Source: Paenibacillus silvae
GTDB taxonomy: Bacteria > Bacillota > Bacilli > Paenibacillales > Paenibacillaceae
Length of the DNA stretch: 64,000 nt
Reading direction: 5' to 3'
NCBI RefSeq assembly: GCF_014639235.1
Contig: NZ_BMFU01000014.1
Coordinates: 52,804 to 116,803, forward strand
Positions 25,491-33,161 of the stretch are shown here, piece by piece; within the stretch, counting starts at the first letter, position 1, and every line of letters starts with the position of its first letter. The notes below the pieces were generated by a model. The model made no database searches. It saw only the letters and a program-made list of their open reading frames with translations, and had not been told where the DNA came from. Made by a program: the position numbers and the translations under genes.

Positions 25491-27647
25491 TTACTGCCAG
25501 TTCACGGTAACGGTTGCTGTTCCGCTTGCCGGTGTGGTGAACGTGTGGTTAGAACCGCCCTCCCATGTAATCGTTGATCCGTTTTTCTTGAAGAATTTGA
25601 ATTCCAGCTGTTTGCCTGCCGGCACGCTGACATCGTAGTACCAGGTTGGATATTGATGAATGACCTGATTGAATGCTGGTCCAATGGCAGTGGAACCGGT
25701 GCTCCAGTTGCCAAGCTCGGCTACGTTGCCTGTCAGATAAATGTTCTGTCCAAGCGTTGTGGAGGCATTGTTAACGACAAACCGAACCGTAACCTGATCG
25801 CCAGTCAGGATGGTGAAGTTGTTATAGGCATTGCTGTTTACTCCGCTCGCAGCAACTTTGACTGCATAGTTGCCTGCGGCAATGGAAGGGATGGTTACTT
25901 TAATCTGTGTATCTTCCCAGGACAGAATCGCTGCTCCGTTAACCGCTGTGGTGCCGAAGTACACCGTGCCTTTCGTCGAGCCGAATCCACGGCCATCAAT
26001 TGTCACAACATTACCTGGTTTTCCCATAACCGGACCAACATGACCAATGGTTGGTGTCGTTTCAGCAGTTGTGTACTCCCATACTGCCGTTGCGCCAGCA
26101 GCAAGGGTGAAGTTGTTAATGCTGCCGTTCGTGGACGTGATGTTGTTTCCGTTCAGCACACCACCAAGTACATCCGTGTATGAGCCTGTAGGCAGGGATG
26201 TACTCAGCCCTGTAATATTCACTGGTGTGGACAGGTTGCGGTTCACGGCAACAACGGCTACGCTATTGCCGAATTTGCGCTCATAAACGTATACATCATT
26301 GTTAATCCAGCGCTGTTGCGTGGAGCCGTAGGCAATGGCTGGGTTGGATTTGCGCAGAGGCGCGAGTTTGCTGATGACGTTAAATGCTGTAGTGGATTTG
26401 GAGAACGAAGGCATCTTGGCCCGGTTGTCCGGATCACCATTTCCCGTCAGATACTGTTCGGTACCGTAGTAGATGGCAGGCACACCACGTGAAGTCAATG
26501 TAAAGGCCAAAGCCTGTTCCAGGCGGCGATTGTTGACCGCACTTGTTTTGAAACGATCCATATCATGGTTGTCAATGAACGTCACCTGATCGTTCACTTG
26601 ATTGTAGTCCGTAGCTGTACTGTTAATCATGGAATCCAGAGCGTACATGTTGGACGTGTTATCACGGAAAACGTTACGCACCGCAGAGTTAAAACGGAAG
26701 TCGAGCAGGCTCATGCCAGACTTGTTAGCAAAGTCTGTGTTATCTGCATCGGATGCAGCTGATCCCAAGAACCACTCTCCAAAGGTGAACACCGGTTTGT
26801 GTGCGTAGATGGAGGACATCCAGCTCTTTTGCCAGCCGAGAGGCATATGTTTTACCGCATCCACCCGAATACCGTCAACGCCCATATCAAGCCACAGTTT
26901 GATCGCATCTTTGAAGTATTTGTCGATGGTCGCATTATTGTGGTTGAAGTCGGCCAGATCATACAGGTTTTTGTAGATGCCGTTCTCCAGGGAAGAGAAG
27001 TCAGAGCCGCCGTTGTGATGGAAATAGCCATTGGTATCGTTGGTGTATCCACCTACCAGTGTACCGTTATCATACAGCTTGCCGTTCTCGGCAAAAGAGG
27101 TATCGGTTTCCATCGCCGGAGAGGTGTGATTCGGTGCAAAGTCAATGACAATCTTGATGCCTTTGGCATGGGCAGTTGTAATCAGGTTTTGGAAATCGGC
27201 CATCGTGCCGAAATATGGATTCGTTTTTTTGAAATCCCGTGCCCAGTAGCCATGATAGGCTGTGTTTGTTACCCCGCTATAGTTGATTGTTGCAAAAATA
27301 TTTTCGACAGGCTGGGAAATCCACAGTGCCGTGACACCCAGATCACTGAAATAGTTATCATTGATTTTGTTAATTAACCCTTGCCAGTCTCCGCCGCAGT
27401 ACAGCTTCAGATTGCTGCATGTTGCATCATAGGCCGCTCCAGTAGGGTTGTTAGAGGGGGTGCCGTCCAAAAAGCGATCCGTAAACACTTGATAGATCAC
27501 ATCTGTACTGAAACTTTGCTTGTTGGTTACAGCGGTGTCCGGATCGGCGTATACAGCAGAAGCTGGCAAAAACGGCAGGGCGCTGCCGGCAAGCAAACCG
27601 AGGGTCAGTGTGGTGCTGAGGATTGCGCGTTTGGCCATTTGAAACAT
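25491..27647 (-). CDS. cgt: Cyclodextrin glycosyltransferase (CGTase), secreted
   Basis: 718 residues with all five CGTase domains: signal peptide ending in VYA-D (cleavage after residue 34), GH13 barrel with domain B, domain C, an IPT/TIG domain D (about 520-605) and a C-terminal CBM20 starch-binding domain (about 613-718). With cleavage after Ala34, the catalytic residues fall exactly on family numbering: Asp263 = 229 (GIRVDAVKH), Glu291 = 257 (FGEWF), Asp362 = 328 (FIDNHD), and the ring-forming central Tyr229 = 195. It converts starch to cyclodextrins outside the cell. Ribosome site AAGGGTGG. A cre-like site lies about 60-75 bp upstream. Confidence 0.96.
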   Translation of the reverse strand: MFQMAKRAILSTTLTLGLLAGSALPFLPASAVYADPDTAVTNKQSFSTDVIYQVFTDRFLDGTPSNNPTGAAYDATCSNLKLYCGGDWQGLINKINDNYFSDLGVTALWISQPVENIFATINYSGVTNTAYHGYWARDFKKTNPYFGTMADFQNLITTAHAKGIKIVIDFAPNHTSPAMETDTSFAENGKLYDNGTLVGGYTNDTNGYFHHNGGSDFSSLENGIYKNLYDLADFNHNNATIDKYFKDAIKLWLDMGVDGIRVDAVKHMPLGWQKSWMSSIYAHKPVFTFGEWFLGSAASDADNTDFANKSGMSLLDFRFNSAVRNVFRDNTSNMYALDSMINSTATDYNQVNDQVTFIDNHDMDRFKTSAVNNRRLEQALAFTLTSRGVPAIYYGTEQYLTGNGDPDNRAKMPSFSKSTTAFNVISKLAPLRKSNPAIAYGSTQQRWINNDVYVYERKFGNSVAVVAVNRNLSTPVNITGLSTSLPTGSYTDVLGGVLNGNNITSTNGSINNFTLAAGATAVWEYTTAETTPTIGHVGPVMGKPGNVVTIDGRGFGSTKGTVYFGTTAVNGAAILSWEDTQIKVTIPSIAAGNYAVKVAASGVNSNAYNNFTILTGDQVTVRFVVNNASTTLGQNIYLTGNVAELGNWSTGSTAIGPAFNQVIHQYPTWYYDVSVPAGKQLEFKFFKKNGSTITWEGGSNHTFTTPASGTATVTVNWQ

Positions 27648-27705
27648 GGTAATCCACCCTTCGTGAATATCGTATTTTTTTGAAAAATAAGGATGAGAAT
27701 TTTAA

Positions 27706-27720
27706 TTGTAGCGCTTACAA
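27706..27720 (-). promoter_or_regulatory. cre-like CcpA site upstream of cgt
   Basis: Read on the cgt strand it is TTGTAAGCGCTACAA, one mismatch from the cre consensus and almost the same as the cre-like site at 20005-20018. It implies glucose repression of CGTase. Confidence 0.6.
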
Positions 27721-28029
27721 AAATGTATCTCGTGCTAGTTGCTTGGCAGCATCCCTCCTTTAGGAAGCACACGTCAAAAGCCCCGGCATCTCCTTGGGGA
27801 GTTACCGGGGTTGTCCTAAACCGCTGGGGTTTAATGAGCATGGCCCTCGAGTTATCTTCACATCGATATCGTAAGAAAATTTGGGTTTTATGTCAATAAC
27901 TTTTTTCTGAGCATTTTTTTTCTATTTTTATATTTACAAAAGTGTCCCGGTCGATTTAAACTATTCGCAGATTCATCCAAATTAAGGGCTATGCATTCCG
28001 GATTCAGCCTGCTTGTCCAGCTGACATAT

Positions 28030-28067
28030 CCGGAACAACCCCGTCTCTTCTGAGGCGGGGTTGTTTG
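28030..28067 (+). terminator. Terminator-like hairpin
   Basis: AACCCCGTCTC / GAGGCGGGGTT followed by GTTTGTTG. It ends just before the likely esterase start and could act as a leader attenuator. Confidence 0.5.
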
Positions 28068-28120
28068 TTGTCACCCTGCAAGTCACAGCAGGATACGGAA
28101 TAGAGAGGCGGTTGAAGGCA

Positions 28121-29512
28121 GTGAAGAAGCAATCGGTTATTGAGTGTCTGGAAAATATTCAGGCCTCCCAGCTTGGCAACAAGCGTAACATCCACGTATA
28201 TCTCCCGCCAGATTACGAGGAAGAGACGGAGCGGCATTACCCTGTTTTATATGTCCATGCCGGACAACGGGCCTTCGGGCCATCGGGCCCTGCGAACGAA
28301 ACCTGGCAGTTGGATCAAGCAGTGGATGAACTCATCTCTTCTGGTCGCATGGAGCCCCTCATTATCGTTGCCATTGCACACGTTCGTCCGATTACCCACA
28401 ACGAGTTCTACCACTACGTTGATTCCGAGCAGGGAATGCCCGGTATGGAAGGCTCTGGAATGGAATACGAGCATTTCATCATTCATGAGCTTAAACCGAT
28501 GATGGATCAGCGTTATCGGACATTGAGGGACAGAGATAACACGGCCTTACTTGGGTCCTCGGCTGCGGCATTATGCACCTTGCATATCGGAATGCGTCAC
28601 CCCGATGTGTTTGGCAAACTGATCATGATGTCTCCGTATTTTGTGGATGTACAGCTGGATGAACAAGCAGAAAATGGACTGCGGGAAAAAGCCATGTACC
28701 GTTTGCCAGATGAAGTCCCAGACGTAAACATGTGGGTGGATATCGGGGATGCGGAGGGTTTGTTTCTGCCTGAGCAGGTGAGACGGGTCGTACAGGAGAT
28801 GCTGGACCGGGGAGCGGATATGACAAAGCTGGCTTACTTCGAACAGCCGAATGCCTGCCATCAGGAAGCGGATTGGGGGGCACGTGTGCATTTGCCCCTT
28901 TTATACATGTTCGGACGAGCAGGACGACCTGTTGCACTGGAGCTGTACGGCAGAGACGTCATCGGACTGCAAGGCGGGATGCAGGTAAGGGTGCAGGCCC
29001 GGCTCCAGTATGATCATGGTTTGAATCTGACATTGCCAAGCGGAGAGTATGTTTCAAGTCACCCCGAAATTCTTGAGGTCCATGAAGATGGTGCATTGAT
29101 TCCCCATATGACAGGGAATGCAACGATCACCCTGCAAGTCGGCGAACTGACGGCAGCACAGAATTACAGGGTTATTCCAGAACTTACTCCATGTGTACAA
29201 GTCTGTATGCAAGCCGAGCTGGCACCAGCATTATCGGGGCAACCGGAACTGGACGAATCAATCTACGGCGGAATGGGCATGAAGCTTATGCATACAGGCA
29301 AGGGCCACTATGAGGGCTGTTATCTCATTCCGCGGGACAGTGGCTTCTCCTTCCGTTTTACGCGTGGTTTCCGGCATTTCGAGACCGATCAGGATGGCAA
29401 TCCTATAACCAATCGCGTATTTCGTGCGACCGACAACCTATATCTCCACTATCATATCCAGGCTTGGGGCAGTGTGCATGCCAAAGCAGGAACAGGAGGC
29501 TCCCTCAAATGA
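28121..29512 (+). CDS. Esterase-D/Fes-like hydrolase with Ig-like and glycan-binding-like C-terminal domains
   Basis: About 463 residues. Residues to about 275 are an alpha/beta hydrolase of the esterase D/enterochelin-esterase type: nucleophile elbow LLGSSAAAL, acid in VDIGDAEG, and a catalytic His in CHQEADW, which matches the HNExxW motif of these enzymes. Next comes a Big2-like Ig domain (ILEVHEDGALIPHMTGNATI). Last is a beta domain containing FRFTRGFRHFETDQDGNPI, which resembles carbohydrate-binding early-set domains. There is no signal peptide. I prefer GTG at 28121 (gagaggcgg upstream); an ORF extends back to 28061. First gene of a three-gene operon; substrate unknown. Confidence 0.72.
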   Translation: MKKQSVIECLENIQASQLGNKRNIHVYLPPDYEEETERHYPVLYVHAGQRAFGPSGPANETWQLDQAVDELISSGRMEPLIIVAIAHVRPITHNEFYHYVDSEQGMPGMEGSGMEYEHFIIHELKPMMDQRYRTLRDRDNTALLGSSAAALCTLHIGMRHPDVFGKLIMMSPYFVDVQLDEQAENGLREKAMYRLPDEVPDVNMWVDIGDAEGLFLPEQVRRVVQEMLDRGADMTKLAYFEQPNACHQEADWGARVHLPLLYMFGRAGRPVALELYGRDVIGLQGGMQVRVQARLQYDHGLNLTLPSGEYVSSHPEILEVHEDGALIPHMTGNATITLQVGELTAAQNYRVIPELTPCVQVCMQAELAPALSGQPELDESIYGGMGMKLMHTGKGHYEGCYLIPRDSGFSFRFTRGFRHFETDQDGNPITNRVFRATDNLYLHYHIQAWGSVHAKAGTGGSLK

Positions 29513-30930
29513 TAATCCATTCATTCGCTCCAACACTGGACATCCCCTATTATTATCCATGTAATTTCCCTCTGATTCATGAAGTTCTGGAGCGGCAGGG
29601 CTCCATGTCAAGTCTTCCCCTTCTGGCTGCCAGCCGATTATACACCTTGCCCTCATGCGGAGATAGCGGTTTGGTAAAAGCTTATTTTCACAAGCTGGAT
29701 TATGAGGAACCCATCTGGAAGCTGAATAATCAACAGGAGCTGCGCAGCTTTGAGGAAGGGATAATACAGATTCGGAGACAGCTTGAGACGGGCAGACTTT
29801 TTTTGGCGACAGGCACCAGCTATCATCTTCCATATTGCGATGATTATCACAACCCCGAGTATATTCACAAACACATCAAACAAGGCTCAAGGCTTCATCT
29901 GGTGGATCATTGGCTTGCGGTGTACGGCATGGACGAGCATTATATTCATGTCTACGACCCTGTTCCTTCCAAGTTTAAAGGCAAGGTGAAGTATTCGGCT
30001 TTTCATGATTTCTGGAGAGGGAATCAGGCGATTTCTGAACTTGCAGGTGTTAAACGAAAGGAAGCTTTGCAAACCTACGGAACGATGGACGTTCGGGCCA
30101 CAGTCCCGCTGGATTCGCATGGTTATCGGGAGATGCTGGCTCAAGCACTGACTACACATGTGCATGAATTTTTGACGGGAAGAAGGATTACGGAGGGAGA
30201 ACGGAATTTTTATTTTGGACATGCTGTATCTGCAAGTCTTGTGAATTCGCTAAAAGGAAGTACAGGAGGGGATGCAGAGAGCGAACCCCGTTTGGCCGGT
30301 TTGCTTTTTGATATGCGCTGGAGCCGATATTTTTTCCGGGATTTGCTCAAGGAGACAGCTCAATGGCTGGGTGCACCGCTCGATCAGTATGCCAGAGAAT
30401 ATGCAAATATCATTCTGCGATGGGAAAAGGCCAATAACCTGCTTCAGGTGGGACGGATGAAGCATTCAGAAGGTTGGCGAGCACAGTTGTCAGGTGTAGT
30501 GCAAGAACTGGTCGCCGATGAATGGCGATGGTATGAGTCGTTAAGGAGAGCACTGCCTCAAGCTTCCACATATGCGCGACAATCCCGGACAGTCATCGGG
30601 CCTGATTACAGGTCGGACCTGCTGCGCATCGTACTGGATAGCTGCCGTGAATTGAATGCGTATCACAACACCTTTATTCCGCTGGAAGAGGGCGGGAACG
30701 CTCCGCTCTACGGCCGTGATGGACAGCTGGATTCGCTGCAGCTGGTGTCTTTGCTGGCTGTGGTGGAGCAAGGCATTGAAGAGCAATGGGGAAAAGAGAT
30801 AGGGAATGCTCTCGCCGAGATTGCAGCTGCAGCCTTGCCTGAAAGTCCATACCAGACGGTAGGTTCGCTGGTGGATTATCTGGCGCAGCAGTGGATGGGC
30901 GTCAGTGATCGGGAGGGCTCGAGGTGGTAA
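29509..30930 (+). CDS. BtrH-like acyltransferase fused to an acyl/peptidyl carrier domain
   Basis: 473 residues, overlapping the esterase stop by ATGA. The N-terminal part has the BtrH/papain-like arrangement: Cys18 (YYYPCNFPLIHEVLERQG) and His134 followed by an Asp-Pro (HWLAVYG...VYDP). In butirosin biosynthesis BtrH moves an acyl group from a carrier protein to an aminoglycoside. The C-terminal 80 residues are a carrier domain with LDSLQLVSLL, Ser409 being the predicted phosphopantetheine site. The carrier being part of the same chain as the transferase is unusual. The ATG at 29509 follows ACAGGAGGC. Domain calls are from motifs; the acceptor and acyl group are unknown. Confidence 0.7.
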   Translation: MIIHSFAPTLDIPYYYPCNFPLIHEVLERQGSMSSLPLLAASRLYTLPSCGDSGLVKAYFHKLDYEEPIWKLNNQQELRSFEEGIIQIRRQLETGRLFLATGTSYHLPYCDDYHNPEYIHKHIKQGSRLHLVDHWLAVYGMDEHYIHVYDPVPSKFKGKVKYSAFHDFWRGNQAISELAGVKRKEALQTYGTMDVRATVPLDSHGYREMLAQALTTHVHEFLTGRRITEGERNFYFGHAVSASLVNSLKGSTGGDAESEPRLAGLLFDMRWSRYFFRDLLKETAQWLGAPLDQYAREYANIILRWEKANNLLQVGRMKHSEGWRAQLSGVVQELVADEWRWYESLRRALPQASTYARQSRTVIGPDYRSDLLRIVLDSCRELNAYHNTFIPLEEGGNAPLYGRDGQLDSLQLVSLLAVVEQGIEEQWGKEIGNALAEIAAAALPESPYQTVGSLVDYLAQQWMGVSDREGSRW

Positions 30931-32294
30931 TCGACTATTTGCTGGAGCGGTTTGCAGCCTTTGAATCTCGGCCTGCATTCATTTGGGAGGATCAGGAACA
31001 CAGCTACGATTGGCTGGTTGATCAGATTCTTCTGATGGGGGACTGGATTGCAAGAGAAGGCGTGTCGGGGCAAGTGGTTACATTGGAAGAGGACTATTCT
31101 CCTTATGCAGCATCGGCAATGCTGGCATTGCTTGGAGCAGGGTGCATTGTGCTTCCGATCGATCGAAATTTGGTTGAAGCGAAACGGGACGAGTATGTCA
31201 AGCTGGCACATGTGGGTGTACGCTTGGGGATAGACGCCGGCAAGCTCGTTGCAAGACAGAGGTGCGAGTCTCATGAAGAAGGGATGTCATCCATTTTGAC
31301 TGAATTGGCTCTGGAGCAGGTCGGTGGTCTGGTTCTGTTCTCTTCAGGTTCTACCGGGGTGAGCAAAGCGACGGTTCATCGGGCAGATCGGCTGTTACAA
31401 TCCTTTCAACGGCAGGTGCGTCCCCTGCGGACTATACCCTTCATGATGTTTGACCATATCGGCGGGGTAAATACAATGCTGCAATCGCTATCCAGTGGCG
31501 GATGCCTGTGCATTGTGGCAAATCGTACTCCAGAGGAAGTATGCCGAACGATTGAGAAACATCGCGTACAGGCACTGCCCGTTTCCCCGACATTTATGAA
31601 TCTGCTGCTTCTCGGAAAACAAGACGAAGCGTACGATCTGTCGAGCCTGGAAGTCGTCTCCTATGGTTCGGAAGTGATGCCCGAATCGGTTCTGACAGCC
31701 TGGACTCGGCGCTTTCCGGGGATCAGAACCATTCAGGCCTACGGGATGTCGGAAATAGGCATTTTGCCGACACGTTCCAAAGAGCCGGGATCTCTGTTAT
31801 TTTCCATCCAGGATGATGAGGTGAAGTGCCGGGTTGTGGACGGTGAACTGCAGATTCATACCGAAACGGCGATGATCGGTTATCTGAATGCTGCATCTCC
31901 TTTTACAGTAGACGGCTGGCTGCGTACGGGAGACGAGGCTGTGGTGGAGGGCGGATATATCCGCATTCTGGGCCGTCGTTCCGAGATCATTAATGTAGGT
32001 GGCTGGAAGGTATATCCCGCTGAAGTCGAGAGTGTGCTTGAAGAGATGGATTGCATTGAGGCGGCGGTGGTCACAGGCGAGGTGAGCGGAATCACAGGAC
32101 AACAGGTGAAAGCTACCATTCGACTTGCAAAGGCTTGTTCATTAGCAGAACTGCGCCGTGTCGTCTGGGCTTATTGCCGGGATAAGCTGCCTGCATATAA
32201 AATTCCGCAGAAAATCGTTGTCACCGAAGAGGAACTGGTTAGCACGCGTATGAAAAAGGTCAGAAAGTCAGTATCCTCCGTGAATGAGGGATAA
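30924..32294 (+). CDS. AMP-forming acyl/aryl adenylating ligase
   Basis: 456 residues of the ANL superfamily. The ATP loop LVLFSSGSTGVSKAT, the YGMSE motif, the hinge region WLRTGDEA and RRSEIINVGGWKVYPAEVE are all visible, and the C-terminal lysine segment (TRMKKVRKSV) is kept. GTG start at 30924 with GGGAGGG upstream; it overlaps the previous gene by seven bases. It most likely activates a carboxylic acid and loads it onto the carrier domain of the preceding protein. No thioesterase, condensation or further biosynthetic gene follows. Confidence 0.82.
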   Translation: MVIDYLLERFAAFESRPAFIWEDQEHSYDWLVDQILLMGDWIAREGVSGQVVTLEEDYSPYAASAMLALLGAGCIVLPIDRNLVEAKRDEYVKLAHVGVRLGIDAGKLVARQRCESHEEGMSSILTELALEQVGGLVLFSSGSTGVSKATVHRADRLLQSFQRQVRPLRTIPFMMFDHIGGVNTMLQSLSSGGCLCIVANRTPEEVCRTIEKHRVQALPVSPTFMNLLLLGKQDEAYDLSSLEVVSYGSEVMPESVLTAWTRRFPGIRTIQAYGMSEIGILPTRSKEPGSLLFSIQDDEVKCRVVDGELQIHTETAMIGYLNAASPFTVDGWLRTGDEAVVEGGYIRILGRRSEIINVGGWKVYPAEVESVLEEMDCIEAAVVTGEVSGITGQQVKATIRLAKACSLAELRRVVWAYCRDKLPAYKIPQKIVVTEEELVSTRMKKVRKSVSSVNEG

Positions 32295-32671
32295 TCTCGT
32301 TTTACAGGGGAAAATTTGCATCAGCATCCTGACTAAATCGTCTCAGCCATTCTCGATTTAATCTGGACAAGCTGACAAAATGTATAAATTCAACAAAATC
32401 CATAAAATTATATGATGAACCAAAGAACGCATAATTAAAAGGAATATGCGTTTTTTCGGTTTTCTGCAGCGATAAGAGTTAAGAGAAGCAACTCAACAAA
32501 TCCAGTAACCCCTAGTACCTTCAATAAACGGAATAACCTTATAACATAACTACAATAACACCAGCTAACTGGAACTAGAATAACACCAGCAATCTATGAT
32601 TTATTCATCGAAATTTTGAATTTAACTCAATTCAGCGTATAAGTCAGAGTCCAGACACAACATCCATTTTC

Positions 32672-32864
32672 TAACGATCCCCAGAAGCCTTATTTGGGGC
32701 AAATGAAGGCTTCTCAAATTCTAACGATCCCCAGAAACGTTATTTGGATGATTTTGCTGGGGGGAACGCTATTATTGTGGTTTTTCGGGGAAATAAGGTT
32801 GCTCAGATTCGTTAGAATTCCAGCAATGCTAAATTCGGACGAATAAGGTCATCTGAAATCGTTA
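32672..32864. repeat. 193-bp four-site inverted element, copy B
   Basis: Forward sites start at 32672 and 32722 (TAACGATCCCCAGAAGCCTT and a two-base variant), reverse sites end at 32814 and 32864. Spacing 50/93/50, identical to copies A and C. It lies between the converging ligase and amylase genes. Confidence 0.9.
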
Positions 32865-32919
32865 GAGTTTGGGAAGCGGGGGAGAGGGAGGTGCACGGCA
32901 TGATTTAATTGTTTTTTAA

Positions 32920-32953
32920 AAGAAGGGCTGAACGTGAATCACGTTTAGCCCTT
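32920..32953 (-). terminator. Terminator of the cyclomaltodextrinase gene
   Basis: Stem AAGGGCTGAACGTG / CACGTTTAGCCCTT with a three-base loop; on the minus strand it runs into CTTTTAAAAAAC. Its right arm supplies the first CCCTT of the 14-bp array. Confidence 0.75.
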
Positions 32954-33060
32954 CGAGCAGCGCCCTTCGAGCAGCGCCCTTCGAGCAGCGCCCTTCGAGC
33001 AGCGCCCTTCGAGCAGCGCCCTTCGAGCAGCGCCCTTCGAGCAGCGCCCTTCGAGCAGCG
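32949..33060. repeat. Perfect 14-bp tandem repeat, eight copies
   Basis: CCCTTCGAGCAGCG repeated eight times without a mismatch (112 bp), starting inside the right arm of the terminator stem. Perfect identity implies recent expansion. Confidence 0.95.
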
Positions 33061-33161
33061 TTGCAAACGGCGCAGGACGATTAGCTGCTGGAGTGCTGTG
33101 CTTGTTTGGAGAGAGAGAAGCGATGTAAATGGCAAGCATCAAGACCGCTTCTTGCTAATAA

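Larger units (their letters stand above)
27648..28120. other. Divergent region between CGTase and esterase genes
   Basis: No gene. It contains a cre-like site at 27706-27720, a strong hairpin at 27779-27813 (CCCCGG-catctcc / ggagtta-CCGGGG), an AT-rich stretch at 27880-27960 and a short GC stem near 28030-28060 (accccgtctcttctgaggcggggtt) that could end transcription or precede the esterase gene. Confidence 0.6.
32295..33161. other. Gene-free gap with element B, a terminator and a 14-bp array
   Basis: No supported gene. From left: a short AT-rich stretch with a gcataa..ttatgcg-type inverted repeat near 32427-32455, the 193-bp element (32672-32864), a terminator (32920-32953) and eight copies of a 14-bp unit (32949-33060). 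Open frames through the array exist on both strands only because 14-bp units lack stops. Confidence 0.8.

Noticed and set aside
27700..27900. A known riboswitch (for instance cyclic di-GMP type) upstream of cgt
   Set aside because: A few short motifs look similar but the conserved joining sequences and helix order could not be matched on either strand. Only the hairpin is reported.
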